DNA from: CAYOEV01 sp964403075
Lineage (GTDB): Bacteria; Bacteroidota; Bacteroidia; Cytophagales; Cyclobacteriaceae
Length of the DNA: 53,141 nucleotides
Assembly (NCBI GenBank): GCA_964403075.1
Contig: CAYOEV010000016.1
Span: 1-53,141 of the forward strand
Direction of reading: 5' to 3'
Shown here: piece by piece, positions 1 through 9,228 of the stretch
Layout of the letters: each line of letters begins with the position of its first letter
Position numbering within the stretch: the first letter of the stretch is position 1
The notes under the pieces: model-generated
Databases searched by the model: none
Seen by the model: the letters and a program-made list of their open reading frames with translations, nothing else
Told to the model about the DNA's origin: nothing
Made by a program: the position numbers and the translations under genes

Positions 1-527
1 CGTTTTTCACCCAATGCGCTCACATAATCATTCCGGGCGTACAAATTTTTTGCCAGCAATACCTGACACTGGTTCCACTCGCCTACCCGGATAAAATCTT
101 TATTCAATACCTCAAAGCTGGTACATAGCACATCGATAGAATCATCGGGCCATCCAAAAGTGACCAGATTTCTGACTGTATCAACCTCATGGACCGTACG
201 GCCGTCTTGGTTTTGGTATTGACCATTCGAAAGCTCATTCAGGTGGAAATCAAACTGTCGGTTGTATTCGCCCAGTCCCTGACGATACACCCAACCACTA
301 TCTGGTTCACTCAGCGCTTCCAACAATGCCAATGCCCGTCCCTCAAAAGATTGTGCGATAGTCAATGATGACGTATCCTCAAGTTTTTTGATCGCCGCAT
401 ATTGCGCATCACTGGTAAAAGCGAGTGAGTCTCTTCCTTCAGCGCCCTCGTATGAAGTTTCTTCCCTGGACGACCCGCATCCGGCTACCAAAAAGAGGAG
501 CACTAACCGACAAATATTATGAGTCAT
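1..527 (-). CDS. Putative lipoprotein, 3' part outside the window
   Basis: This reading frame is open from its ATG at 527 to the left edge, about 175 codons, and has no stop inside the window. The N-terminus is a lipoprotein signal: a hydrophobic stretch ending in LVAGC, with Cys17 as the lipidation site, followed by a Ser/Glu-rich tether. The rest is soluble and I recognise no family. The start overlaps the stop of the upstream NADH dehydrogenase gene as ATGA, which argues for translational coupling and for this start. The role is unknown; it is probably anchored in the inner or outer membrane facing the periplasm. Confidence 0.7.
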   Translation of the reverse strand, partial: MTHNICRLVLLFLVAGCGSSREETSYEGAEGRDSLAFTSDAQYAAIKKLEDTSSLTIAQSFEGRALALLEALSEPDSGWVYRQGLGEYNRQFDFHLNELSNGQYQNQDGRTVHEVDTVRNLVTFGWPDDSIDVLCTSFEVLNKDFIRVGEWNQCQVLLAKNLYARNDYVSALGEK

Positions 528-1834
528 GAACGTAAGGATTTTATTTCCTTTCGGGAGTTTCGCGGTACAATTAATAATCTAAGTGACTGATCTGCCGTAA
601 AGTAAGCCCAGGCCCAATTAAAAAAAGTGACTATTTTATTACGGGTCCCCAGAATCGCAAACAGATGTACAAATAACCACAACAACCACGCCACCCAACC
701 GTGTAAGCCAAAACCAGGTAGATCTGCGACAGCTAAATGCTTACCTACCGTCGCCATCGTGCCTTTATCAAAGTAGTTGAATGGCACCTTGTCCTGATTG
801 CTTTGCATTCGTTTAAAATGCTTTGCCAAAAACTTACCCTGCTGGATGGCTACCTGTGCCACCTGCGGATGTCCATTTGGGTATTTTTCCGTCTGCATAA
901 AAGCAGCATCACCGATGGCATATATTCGTGGATGTTGCAGAACCTCTCCATAATTATCCACCTTCAATCTCGCGTCTCTGGTATAAGCTGCTTTATCAAT
1001 GCCTTCAATTACCCTTCCTTTGATTCCCGCGGCCCAAATCAGCGTTCGCGTCCTCACATCGTCACCATCGCTAAGCGATACTTCCACTCCATCGTAGTCT
1101 GTAACCATGGTGTTCAATCGTACTTCTACCCCCATGTTCTCAAGAAATTCCTTAGCCTTCGCGGAGGACTTTTCACTCGAACCTAGCAACAGCCTATCCG
1201 AACCTTCCGCCAAAATAATTTGCATATGGTCAAAATTCAGTTTGGGATAATCCTTCGGAAAAGTATGTTTTCTCAACTCTGCCAATGCACCAGCCAACTC
1301 CACCCCGGTCGGGCCTCCACCTGCGATCACTGCATTCATAAGTTGTTTTTGCTCCAGACTGCCGTACGGAAGGTCTAAGGCATGCTCATAATTAAGCAAA
1401 ATATGGTTGCGTAAGTGAAGTGCCTCAGCCACCGACTTCATCGGTAAGGCATGCGCCTCAATTTTATCATTGCCGTAATAGTTGGTGGTGGCCCCTGTTG
1501 CCAATACCAGATAATCATAATCTACATTACCTTTCGACGTTTTGACCAACCGATTGTTTACATCTACAGCGTCAATGGTACACATTCTAAAGTGTAGCTT
1601 AGCATCGCCATGAAAAAGGCGTCGCAAAGGAAAAGAAATGGACGCTGGTTCAATGGCCGCTGTTGCCACCTGATACAACAAAGGCTGGAACTGATGGTAG
1701 TTATTGCCATCCAATAAGATGACCTGATAGGGCAACCTGGCCAAGCTGCGTGCAAGTTTGATTCCAGCAAAACCAGCTCCAACTATGACCACCCTCGGAA
1801 ACGTCGAATCAGGTAGATTATGTATTAAGTTCAT
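524..1834 (-). CDS. ndh: Type II NADH dehydrogenase (NAD(P)/FAD-dependent oxidoreductase)
   Basis: This 436-residue protein has the two-dinucleotide-binding-domain layout of NDH-2. An FAD-binding GAGFAG lies at residues 19-24, a second NAD(H)-binding glycine motif GGGPTGVELAG lies near 170, and a YAIGDAA flavin motif lies near 305. The C-terminal 60 residues are rich in Trp, Leu and Phe, as in NDH-2 enzymes that attach to the membrane and pass electrons to quinone without pumping protons. The length is typical of the family. A small gene lies 56 bp upstream on the same strand, and the gene overlaps the following lipoprotein gene by 4 bp. The family call is firm; the electron acceptor is inferred. 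Confidence 0.9.
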   Translation of the reverse strand: MNLIHNLPDSTFPRVVIVGAGFAGIKLARSLARLPYQVILLDGNNYHQFQPLLYQVATAAIEPASISFPLRRLFHGDAKLHFRMCTIDAVDVNNRLVKTSKGNVDYDYLVLATGATTNYYGNDKIEAHALPMKSVAEALHLRNHILLNYEHALDLPYGSLEQKQLMNAVIAGGGPTGVELAGALAELRKHTFPKDYPKLNFDHMQIILAEGSDRLLLGSSEKSSAKAKEFLENMGVEVRLNTMVTDYDGVEVSLSDGDDVRTRTLIWAAGIKGRVIEGIDKAAYTRDARLKVDNYGEVLQHPRIYAIGDAAFMQTEKYPNGHPQVAQVAIQQGKFLAKHFKRMQSNQDKVPFNYFDKGTMATVGKHLAVADLPGFGLHGWVAWLLWLFVHLFAILGTRNKIVTFFNWAWAYFTADQSLRLLIVPRNSRKEIKSLRS

Positions 1835-1890
1835 GAAAAAGAGTAAAAATTGTCAAATACTCACCGTCACCCTATTTCGTTTTTATTTGG

Positions 1891-2085
1891 CTAATGGTCG
1901 AGCTTTGGTTTCTTAACCTGGTGATAGAACTGAAAGTTCTCACAGTCTTTTTTAGAGCCAACGTATAAAATTTGACCAGTGGCACGATCTACCACTGTGT
2001 ATTTATTGAAGTTCTTATCAAAACGCATTTTAAAGGACTTCTTAGAAAAGAAAAGAGATTGGATTGCTCTGCTCAAGAAGTCCAT
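1891..2085 (-). CDS. Small hypothetical protein (64 aa)
   Basis: This is a 64-residue basic protein with no signal peptide and no membrane segment. The N-terminal third is amphipathic and lysine-rich. The central part (YTVVDRATGQILYVGSKKD) reads like a small beta-hairpin domain. I do not recognise a family. It lies 56 bp upstream of the NADH dehydrogenase gene on the same strand and may share its transcript. Support comes from its coherent composition and its position between a divergent hydrolase and ndh. A chance frame is not excluded. Confidence 0.55.
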   Translation of the reverse strand: MDFLSRAIQSLFFSKKSFKMRFDKNFNKYTVVDRATGQILYVGSKKDCENFQFYHQVKKPKLDH

Positions 2086-2263
2086 ACTTATCTAATTTGC
2101 CAAAAACGCATGACTAAATATAAATATTTGATCCACCAATGACAACTGCCCGGCTTGTGTAGTATTTTTTTCAACGAAAACAAAACAATAGTCATGTATA
2201 GTGTGTTGCTTAAATGTGCCTATGGGATCCGACAGAAAAAAACCATTCCGTAATTTGTTTCAC

Positions 2264-3142
2264 ATGAAACGCTTCTACCTGGCACTTGTGGCCTTAGTCG
2301 TCCTTGGCTATCTATTCTCGGATTTCATGGAATTACGTATGACAGACAGGGAGTTTAGTCAATTAGAGGTACCCTATGATTATCAGGTAAAAGTGCGTCA
2401 TCACAAAGTGCAAGGTCGCAACATACGCACAGTCGAAGTGGGTGCCGATGAAAAGCCACTGGTGGTTTTAATCCATGGTGCACCCAGCTCTTCTGCTTTC
2501 TGGCGTTCGTTTCTGGCAGATAGCATGTTGTTGAGTCATGTCAAGTTGATGGCCATAGACAGACCCGGATACGGATACTCAGATTTTGGAAATATCGTTA
2601 CATCTGTCAAAGAACAGGCCAAATTAGTGGCGCCCATTATTCAACACAGCAAAGAGCTTCATGAGAAGATCATATTGCTGGGTTCGTCATATGGAGGCAC
2701 CCTCGCCGCCAGGATTGGTATTGATTATCCCAATCTGGCAGATGGTATCATATTTCAATCTTCCTCCCTTGCGCCAGGTCAGGAGACCATTTATCAACTT
2801 TCCTATCCCATTACCTACTGGCCGCTCAATTGGATAATTCCTTACACCATCAAAGCAGCAAATGAGGAAAAGCTCAATCATGAGCAAGAGTTGAAGCAGC
2901 TGGCGACCGACTGGGACCATTTTAAAGCGGTATTCACCGTCCTACACGGCGCCGAAGATGATCTTATTTATCCGAGCAATGCCTCGTATGTAATCGAGAA
3001 AGTTACCAACGGACAGTTATTAGATTTCAAATTGGTTCCAGATAGCGGTCATGACCTGACCTGGACCGCACCAGAGCTCATCAAATCTTCCATTATTAAA
3101 ATGAAGGATTACCTACAGAGCCGCCATCTGACTGCGAAGTAG
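2264..3142 (+). CDS. Alpha/beta hydrolase, membrane-anchored or exported
   Basis: This is an alpha/beta-hydrolase fold protein. The oxyanion-hole HGAP motif is at residues 71-74, the nucleophile elbow GSSYGG has Ser142, an acidic GAEDDLIYP loop follows, and the catalytic His lies in DSGHDL near the C-terminus. I chose ATG 2264 over the in-frame ATG at 2201 because it begins directly with a lysine-arginine n-region and a hydrophobic segment (residues 1-19), giving 292 residues. The N-terminus is therefore a signal anchor or signal peptide. The substrate is unknown. The gene is monocistronic and convergent with the repair cassette. Confidence 0.8.
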   Translation: MKRFYLALVALVVLGYLFSDFMELRMTDREFSQLEVPYDYQVKVRHHKVQGRNIRTVEVGADEKPLVVLIHGAPSSSAFWRSFLADSMLLSHVKLMAIDRPGYGYSDFGNIVTSVKEQAKLVAPIIQHSKELHEKIILLGSSYGGTLAARIGIDYPNLADGIIFQSSSLAPGQETIYQLSYPITYWPLNWIIPYTIKAANEEKLNHEQELKQLATDWDHFKAVFTVLHGAEDDLIYPSNASYVIEKVTNGQLLDFKLVPDSGHDLTWTAPELIKSSIIKMKDYLQSRHLTAK

Positions 3143-3196
3143 CGGAAGCCGTCTAATCAAGTTTTATTTTATCAAAGGGGGTATGTTTTTCACAGG

Positions 3197-3334
3197 CCAA
3201 GCCGCAATGTGTTTGCGCTACCCAGTGCGACATGTCATGTATATAAAGATGCCGACCAAGGCCGCTCTGCTTTACCAGGTGTTCCTGAAACGCTCAAGCT
3301 TGTGGACTCATCATACTGGGTAGCATGCGCTTGG
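3197..3334. repeat. Long imperfect inverted repeat
   Basis: GCTACCCAGT at 3217-3226 is perfectly inverted at 3315-3324, and outside it CCAAGC (3197-3202) is inverted at 3329-3334. The left arm carries about 10 extra bases between its two blocks. The central 88 bases have no recognised content. Confidence 0.55.
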
Positions 3335-3342
3335 AAAACTTA

Positions 3343-3448
3343 AAATCTATTTATTTTCTGGCTAAAACTAACCTCGTGATCCAGAAAATCGAGCGCGTCA
3401 TAAGATGCAGCTGGGCAGATGATTATTGTCCCGTCAATAAATAGATTT
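3343..3448. repeat. 13-bp perfect inverted repeat enclosing a hairpin
   Basis: AAATCTATTTATT (3343-3355) is perfectly inverted at 3436-3448. Nested inside, ATTTTCTGG (3353-3361) pairs with CCAGAAAAT (3381-3389) across a 19-base loop. The outer left arm and the inner left arm share three bases, so full pairing of both is mutually exclusive, although a three-way junction is possible. Confidence 0.6.
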
Positions 3449-3475
3449 CATACTGGCAACTGATGCTTGCCCGGA

Positions 3476-4150
3476 TTATTGGACGTAAACTACTTCTTGT
3501 TCTGCGATCACATACACGTGATCTAACCTTGTCGGCCTTATGATAAAATTACCGGTAAATGAACCAAAAGCAGGGAGGGTCCAACGTCTTGGAGAAAAAT
3601 GAAAACAAGACAGATTGACAAGTTGACGTCCCTTACCGCGCAACCTGACTCCTGGATGTACATGGCCACAGACATTGATATATTCTCCAACATCATCCTC
3701 CAAGGGATGATGGGTAAGTAGAAGTGGTGCCAATGTCAGTTGTTCAACCACCTTCATATTGGCCAGTCGATAACGGTAAATAGGTAAAATGTCGTGGTTA
3801 CCTTTCACCAAAATGAATTCAATGGCATTATGTTGGTGCACAAAATTATGAAAAGCACTCCACGCAGAATTCCAATTACTGTGGAAAAGATCACCCAACA
3901 TCAACAATTTTTTGGGCTTGTAATGTCCTATCAAATAATCGAGTCGTTGCAGGTTCAGCAATTCCGACTCCTTAGAGATCGGAATGCCTGCTTTTTGAAA
4001 ATGTGTAAGCTTTCCCAGGTGCAGATCTGCTACCAGCAAGGCCTCTTCCTTAGGCAAAAACAAGACCTTTAATGGATGCATCACGATCTCTATACCCGTA
4101 ATAACTACTTCTATTTCAATGTATTTTGATGCTTTACTAAAAGTTTTCAT
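3476..4150 (-). CDS. pdeM: Ligase-associated DNA damage response endonuclease PdeM (metallophosphoesterase)
   Basis: This is a 224-residue calcineurin-like phosphoesterase. All metal-binding blocks are present: ADLH (41-44), GDLFH (86-90), GNHD (117-120), THH (146-148) and GHVH (162-165). The compact size and the neighbourhood match the PdeM family of the ligase-associated DNA repair cassette. The family is described as a single-strand endonuclease; that activity is carried over from the family and is not visible here. The start overlaps the helicase stop by 4 bp (ATGA), so the two are probably translationally coupled. It is the last gene of the cassette. Confidence 0.9.
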   Translation of the reverse strand: MKTFSKASKYIEIEVVITGIEIVMHPLKVLFLPKEEALLVADLHLGKLTHFQKAGIPISKESELLNLQRLDYLIGHYKPKKLLMLGDLFHSNWNSAWSAFHNFVHQHNAIEFILVKGNHDILPIYRYRLANMKVVEQLTLAPLLLTHHPLEDDVGEYINVCGHVHPGVRLRGKGRQLVNLSCFHFSPRRWTLPAFGSFTGNFIIRPTRLDHVYVIAEQEVVYVQ

Positions 4151-6591
4151 TCATAGTGTTGAAGCTGCATTCTTCGGATTCTATCAGTGAGTTTTTCACT
4201 GGTAAGTTTTTCCCTGAGGCGATCGACCATAATTGGGAAAGACAAAGGTGTATACAGTTTGGGAGAGCGAATGATCATTTCCTGATTTTGAATGCGCGCT
4301 AGTGCCTGCTTCATACGGCTTTCTTCCAATTGCAAACGAATTACCTCCTCATAGGTCTGCTTTACCAGTAAATGTCCCTCCTCTTGTTCTTTCAAGACAT
4401 CAAAAATAAGTGAAGACGAAGCCTGAAGGTGTTTGGTTCGTTGAGGTTTACCTGGAAATCCTTTAAAAGTTAATCCTGCGATTGCAGCTATATCTCGAAA
4501 ATGACGCTTGGCCAATTCAGTAGAATTAAGGCTTTGAAGTATATCTTCAGTCAGGTGTTCCGTTGCAAATAAATCGGTGCCTATCGCCTCTTCCAGCGGG
4601 ATGGGCTGATCGGATAGCAATTCTAAACCGTAATCGTTATACGCCGTGCTGAATGTGATTGGTAACAACCGCGAAATCCGATAAGCGAAAATTGTTGCCA
4701 GGCCCTCGTGAACCAATCTACCTTCGAACGGGAAAAAGAAAATATGGAAACCATCCTTGGTCTCCATTTTTTCCATCAAGAATTGATGTGCAGAAGGGAT
4801 TATAGATCTTTGTCGCTGTTTGTCAAGTAGTGGACGAAGAATTTTCGATTCCCGATCTGTCAATCGGCCATCCGCTACTTCTGTAAGCTTTTCGCGAAGC
4901 ATTTTACTCATTTTAGAGGACAGGGGCATCCGTCCACCCATCCAACTGTGAATCATTCCACTTTTCGATTTGGATTTACGCACATGCGCAGTCATACCTT
5001 TTACACGCACCAGTTCGAGGTTTCGTCCGGCAAACGAAAAAACGTCGCCGGGTTTCATGCGACTGATGAATGACTCTTCCAGGTTACCAACATATCCGCC
5101 ATTTTGATATTTTACCTGTATGGTAGCATCGCTTACAATGGTGCCAATACTCAATCGGTGACGCATGGCAACCCGCCGGTTGTGGACCACATAATTGCCG
5201 TTGTCATCTATGTTTAATTTGTGATAGTCTTCATATGCCTCAAGGCTTTGTCCACCAAATTCCAGAAAGTGCAAGACAAATTGAAACTGCTCCCAACTGA
5301 TTGTGGAAAAACTGAAGGTCTGCCGAATTTCTTCATATACATGATTGGGATTGAACCCGCCACCCACTGCCAATGTCGTCAGGTATTGTACCAACACATC
5401 GTAACAATCAGTCATCGGTGTCCGATCTTCCACATCGTCGGCTTCTACGGCTTCCTTTAATGCGGCAGCTTCAATCAACTCAAGTGCATGTGTCGGCACG
5501 AAATAAATACGCCCCACACCACCCGGCCGGTGGTGGCTCCGCCCTGCTCGTTGCAGAAAACGTCCGACACCCTTCGGACTACCCACCTGAATGATGGTCT
5601 CTACTGGTCTAAAATCCACACCAAGATCTAAACTGGATGTGCAAACAACCAATTTCAGCCGTTCCTGATGCAATTCAGCCTCTACCCAATGTCGGATTTC
5701 TTTGGAAACAGATCCGTGATGCATAGCGATTCTACCAGCCAGGTCTGGAGCTGCCTGAAGCAATGTTCGATACCAAATCTCTGACTGGGCTCGGGTATTG
5801 GTAAATAATAGCGTGGTTTTACTTTGCGAAATGATTGGCAATAATTTTCGCACCATTTTGGTACCCAGATGTCCGGCCCAAGGTAATTCCTCCATTTTGT
5901 CGGGTAAAATGCTGTGCACAACTGTTTTTCGCTTTATCGAAGCTCTTACTACCGTTCGGGGTGCATTGGACCCGCCCAATAAGACATCTAAGGCCTGTTC
6001 AAGATTGCCGATGGTTGCAGATATACCCCATATGCGCAAAGCGGATTGCATGGCTTTTAATCTGGACAACCCCAGCTCCAGCTGCACGGCTCGTTTGGTC
6101 CCCAACAATTCATGCCATTCATCAGCCACTACTATTTTTAGATGACCCAAGTGTTTCTGCCAAGATTTGGAAGCCAGCATGAGATGGAGGCTTTCCGGTG
6201 TAGTTACCAAGATCTGAGGGAGTCTACGCTGCTGTTGCTGACGTTCTTTTGCCGATGTATCTCCTGTCCGTAGGGCCACGGTCCAGGGTAGCCCCAATTC
6301 GTTGGCAGCCCCTTGAAGAGAATCTTTAATTTCTGTACTTAATGCACGAATTGGAGTAATCCAAAGTGCCTGTAAGTGGGTGCCCTTTTCTTCGGAGGCC
6401 AGTGCCTCCATCAGTACCCCCAAGCCCATGGCATAAGTCTTGCCACTACCTGTTGGCGCATTCAATAATCCTGAATAGCCGTTTAAATAATGGTTCCAGG
6501 TGTCTACCTGAAATGGATGAGGCTCCCAACCTCTGGCTTTAAAGAACCGGAAACCTGGTGCCAGGAGGTCCAAAGGATTGTCAGTTGCCAT
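4147..6591 (-). CDS. Ligase-associated DNA damage response DEXH helicase (Lhr-like)
   Basis: This 814-residue superfamily 2 helicase has a Q-motif Gln28, Walker A APTGSGKT with Lys51, a DEWH box at 157-160, an SAT motif III and a QRAGRSHHRPGG motif VI. A long C-terminal region follows, as in Lhr-core helicases. The length and partners identify the bacterial form that sits with an ATP-dependent ligase, PdeM and an MBL exonuclease. It is expected to translocate on single-stranded DNA and unwind duplexes during repair. The start overlaps the ligase gene by 11 bp and the end overlaps pdeM by 4 bp, so the three form one translational unit. Confidence 0.92.
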   Translation of the reverse strand: MATDNPLDLLAPGFRFFKARGWEPHPFQVDTWNHYLNGYSGLLNAPTGSGKTYAMGLGVLMEALASEEKGTHLQALWITPIRALSTEIKDSLQGAANELGLPWTVALRTGDTSAKERQQQQRRLPQILVTTPESLHLMLASKSWQKHLGHLKIVVADEWHELLGTKRAVQLELGLSRLKAMQSALRIWGISATIGNLEQALDVLLGGSNAPRTVVRASIKRKTVVHSILPDKMEELPWAGHLGTKMVRKLLPIISQSKTTLLFTNTRAQSEIWYRTLLQAAPDLAGRIAMHHGSVSKEIRHWVEAELHQERLKLVVCTSSLDLGVDFRPVETIIQVGSPKGVGRFLQRAGRSHHRPGGVGRIYFVPTHALELIEAAALKEAVEADDVEDRTPMTDCYDVLVQYLTTLAVGGGFNPNHVYEEIRQTFSFSTISWEQFQFVLHFLEFGGQSLEAYEDYHKLNIDDNGNYVVHNRRVAMRHRLSIGTIVSDATIQVKYQNGGYVGNLEESFISRMKPGDVFSFAGRNLELVRVKGMTAHVRKSKSKSGMIHSWMGGRMPLSSKMSKMLREKLTEVADGRLTDRESKILRPLLDKQRQRSIIPSAHQFLMEKMETKDGFHIFFFPFEGRLVHEGLATIFAYRISRLLPITFSTAYNDYGLELLSDQPIPLEEAIGTDLFATEHLTEDILQSLNSTELAKRHFRDIAAIAGLTFKGFPGKPQRTKHLQASSSLIFDVLKEQEEGHLLVKQTYEEVIRLQLEESRMKQALARIQNQEMIIRSPKLYTPLSFPIMVDRLREKLTSEKLTDRIRRMQLQHYE

Positions 6592-8170
6592 AAATTTTTA
6601 ATAAATCTTTCAGGTCTTCGAGTGTGTTGGCCTCCTTTGCAGGCTTATCTTTTCTCCAACGGTTCATGCGAGGAAACCTGAGTGCCACACCCGACTTGTG
6701 CCGTGAAGAAGTGGCGATACCCTCGAAGGCAATTTCAAAGACCAATTCAGGGCTTACGCTTCTCACTGGACCAAATCGCTCGATCGTATTCTTTTTCACG
6801 AATCGGTCAACTTCGGTAATTTCCTTGTCCGTAAGTCCTGAATAGGCCTTGGTGAAAGGCACCAACTCATTGCCATTCCAAACAGCGAAAGTGTAGTCGG
6901 TATATAAGTTCGCCCTGCGGCCATGACCGCGCATCGCATAGAGTAATACTGCGTCTATGACGAGCGGTTCCATTTTCCACTTCCACCAATCTCCACGCTT
7001 GCGTCCAACGCCATAGGTGCTGGACCTTTTCTTCAGCATAAGACCTTCACTTTTGTGTAAGCGTGCCACTTCCCTTTCCTCGTTTAGATCATCCCATTGC
7101 ACAAAATTTACCAATGGACTCAAGCGCATACAGTCAAGTGCAAATTTGTTTACTAATGCCTCTAAATACTGTCTCCTGACTGCACACGGCTGATTTCTTA
7201 TGTCTTCGCCTTTCCATTCCAGTAAATCGTAAGCAATAAGGACCGCAGGCACCTCCTCCATCAATTTTGCAGTTATCCGCTTACGACCTATTCGTTTTTG
7301 CAGTGCACTGAAAGGCAATGGTTCATCTTTAAACGCCATGATCTCACCATCAATGACAGTTCCATTGGGTAAAGCTGTAAATCCGCCAAACTCCGGATAG
7401 CGATCGGTAACCAATTCTTCTCCCCTGCTCCATACAAAATGGGTATCATTTCTAACAATGACCTGTCCGCGAATGCCATCCCATTTTCGTTCTACCAACC
7501 AGTCCTGTTCCTTACCTAAATTCGTGGGCCCTTCCTCCAATGGGTAAGCCAGATAGAAAGGGTACGGTCTGCTGTAATCGTCATCGACCTTCTCGGTGAT
7601 CAGCAAATTGTAAAAGTTCGTCTCGGATGGATGCCAATTACCCATGAGGCGATGGGCGATAATGTTCTCGTCGCGATCCAAATGCATTGCCAATGCCTTG
7701 ACGATAGACTTTTGAGAAACCCCCAGTCTAAATCCACCCGTAATAAGCTTGTTAAATATGAATAATTGGTCTTTGGTGAGTTCTTCCCACTGGGCATAAA
7801 TGTATGCCTTCTTTTCTTCCTCATCTGCTGTCCGTAGGGCCTGAATTTCTCTTATGTATTGCGCAAGAGACTTCTCGGTCTGAACACTTTCCGGTGCCGG
7901 GATCAATAAGGCAATGGTTTCTGCCAGATCACCTACCACATGATAAGATTGCTCAAACAACCATGGGGGAATACCTGTTTTTTCCATGACCCAGTCTTTG
8001 AGCTGAGAGGTACTGACGGTACGTTTGGGACGTTTTCCGGTAAAAAGGGCAATCAACCACAGTTTATCTCGGGGATCAGCATTTTCAAAATAGTGTACGA
8101 GTGCTTGTTGCCTGACAGTAGATCGGGTAGTGCCATCTAGCTGAAGATATAATTCAGTAAAATGCTTCAC
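6581..8170 (-). CDS. ATP-dependent DNA ligase of the ligase-associated repair cassette
   Basis: This 529-residue protein has an N-terminal DNA-binding domain (about 1-200), a nucleotidyltransferase domain with the adenylation motif ERKWDGIRG (catalytic Lys229), and a C-terminal OB-fold ending around residue 520. It resembles the stand-alone bacterial ATP-dependent ligases found with Lhr-like helicases rather than the multidomain LigD, since it has no polymerase or phosphoesterase domain. It would seal nicks using ATP and is an addition to the replicative NAD-dependent ligase, which is not in this window. The gene overlaps the helicase gene by 11 bp. Confidence 0.92.
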   Translation of the reverse strand: MKHFTELYLQLDGTTRSTVRQQALVHYFENADPRDKLWLIALFTGKRPKRTVSTSQLKDWVMEKTGIPPWLFEQSYHVVGDLAETIALLIPAPESVQTEKSLAQYIREIQALRTADEEEKKAYIYAQWEELTKDQLFIFNKLITGGFRLGVSQKSIVKALAMHLDRDENIIAHRLMGNWHPSETNFYNLLITEKVDDDYSRPYPFYLAYPLEEGPTNLGKEQDWLVERKWDGIRGQVIVRNDTHFVWSRGEELVTDRYPEFGGFTALPNGTVIDGEIMAFKDEPLPFSALQKRIGRKRITAKLMEEVPAVLIAYDLLEWKGEDIRNQPCAVRRQYLEALVNKFALDCMRLSPLVNFVQWDDLNEEREVARLHKSEGLMLKKRSSTYGVGRKRGDWWKWKMEPLVIDAVLLYAMRGHGRRANLYTDYTFAVWNGNELVPFTKAYSGLTDKEITEVDRFVKKNTIERFGPVRSVSPELVFEIAFEGIATSSRHKSGVALRFPRMNRWRKDKPAKEANTLEDLKDLLKIYGN

Positions 8171-8239
8171 GATAATTATTTAAAACAAAACATCCGCAAT
8201 AAACGATCGGCAACCGTTCAAGCAACTGCCCAATGGCAA

Positions 8240-9133
8240 TTAAAGTGATTGTACCTGGTAGCCCCTGGTCCGTAACAGATGAATAATTCCTTGAACCCCA
8301 GCCAAATGACCAGCACCCACTGCAAAGAATGTAGGAACTTTACGCATTTCTTTTTCCATGATAGGGAGCCAGTTTTCATTCCGTTTGAATAGCAGCCATT
8401 CTTCATGTTCTGCGGTCGGCCCACTCGAACCAATCAATTGTTGTATTCCAGCCAGGTCCTGCTCCTTATACAACTCTACCAAATACTTGATTTCGTCAGG
8501 ATAGTCAATGATATGATTGATCCAATCGACCTGCTGCTGGATGCTGATACGATCAAATAGACCCATTTGATATTCCAATGTCTCAAGTCCCAACACCTCA
8601 AGAGATCGATTCCGGGCTTCTTCTACCAGGCGTTGTTCGTAGGATTCAATTTGTTCACAGCCTAATTGTTTCGCATAGATAAGACCCATGAGGCTGATAG
8701 GTTTCATGAAGCCGAATTGGCTCAGATCTGCCCCGTAATTAGACTTTAACCAAAGGTTTAGACGATCGGTAGATGCCCTGCTGGTGACTTCAGTGATGTC
8801 AGTGGTACCTTTATATACACCCATTTGCTGAACCTTGATGGCAAAACTGTCTTCATCCATGTCTAGTTCAAGCATTACCTGCGCACTTGCGTCAAGCGCT
8901 TCCTGGGTGTCTTCAGGAAAGAATAAATCTTCCGGACAAATCATGTGAATGGTACCAAACAGATAGGAGGGTTTTTCCAAACCATTTCCCGAAATCTTCC
9001 AAAGTAATGATTGATTTTGCGCTGTGGCAGTTGGAGAAGTGATCATCACAAGCAATAATCCAAATATTAACCCGGCCGTTTGGCAAAATAGGTCATGTGG
9101 CTTACACCAATTTGATTCGAAAATATTCATCAC
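8240..9133 (-). CDS. TraB/GumN family protein
   Basis: This 297-residue protein has a signal peptide or membrane anchor at residues 18-38, followed by the TraB/GumN hallmark FGTIHM near residue 60 and an acidic LELDMDED block near 90. A conserved C-terminal VGAGHLAG near 275 completes the pattern. Family members are thought to be metal-dependent proteases or erythromycin-esterase-like enzymes, but the substrate is unknown. It sits between the MBL exonuclease and the ligase on the same strand, with gaps of 95 and 69 bp, and so interrupts the repair cassette. No role in repair can be inferred for an exported protein. Confidence 0.85.
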   Translation of the reverse strand: MMNIFESNWCKPHDLFCQTAGLIFGLLLVMITSPTATAQNQSLLWKISGNGLEKPSYLFGTIHMICPEDLFFPEDTQEALDASAQVMLELDMDEDSFAIKVQQMGVYKGTTDITEVTSRASTDRLNLWLKSNYGADLSQFGFMKPISLMGLIYAKQLGCEQIESYEQRLVEEARNRSLEVLGLETLEYQMGLFDRISIQQQVDWINHIIDYPDEIKYLVELYKEQDLAGIQQLIGSSGPTAEHEEWLLFKRNENWLPIMEKEMRKVPTFFAVGAGHLAGVQGIIHLLRTRGYQVQSL

Positions 9134-9228
9134 TTCAATTGTTAATTATAAATCATTCATCCATTTGGTAAACGAATCACTCCTCTATCGAGAACATGTC
9201 CAAGGGAACGCAATTAATTATTACCGCA

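Larger units (their letters stand above)
3143..3475. other. Gene-free convergent spacer with inverted repeats
   Basis: No convincing gene lies in these 333 bases between two convergent genes. The spacer holds several inverted repeats: one pair at 3217-3226 and 3315-3324 with outer arms at 3197-3202 and 3329-3334, one at 3343-3355 and 3436-3448, and a 9-bp hairpin at 3353-3361 and 3381-3389. A 66-codon open stretch follows in frame after the hydrolase stop and ends at 3343; I do not regard it as coding. The content could be a bidirectional terminator region, a structured RNA or the remnant of a short mobile repeat. Confidence 0.6.

Noticed and set aside
3143..3343. A 66-codon open stretch in frame after the stop of the alpha/beta hydrolase, suggesting read-through or a mutated stop.
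   Set aside because: The hydrolase already ends at a normal length after its catalytic His, the extension resembles no known domain, and it overlaps the inverted repeats. Chance openness over 66 codons is not rare.
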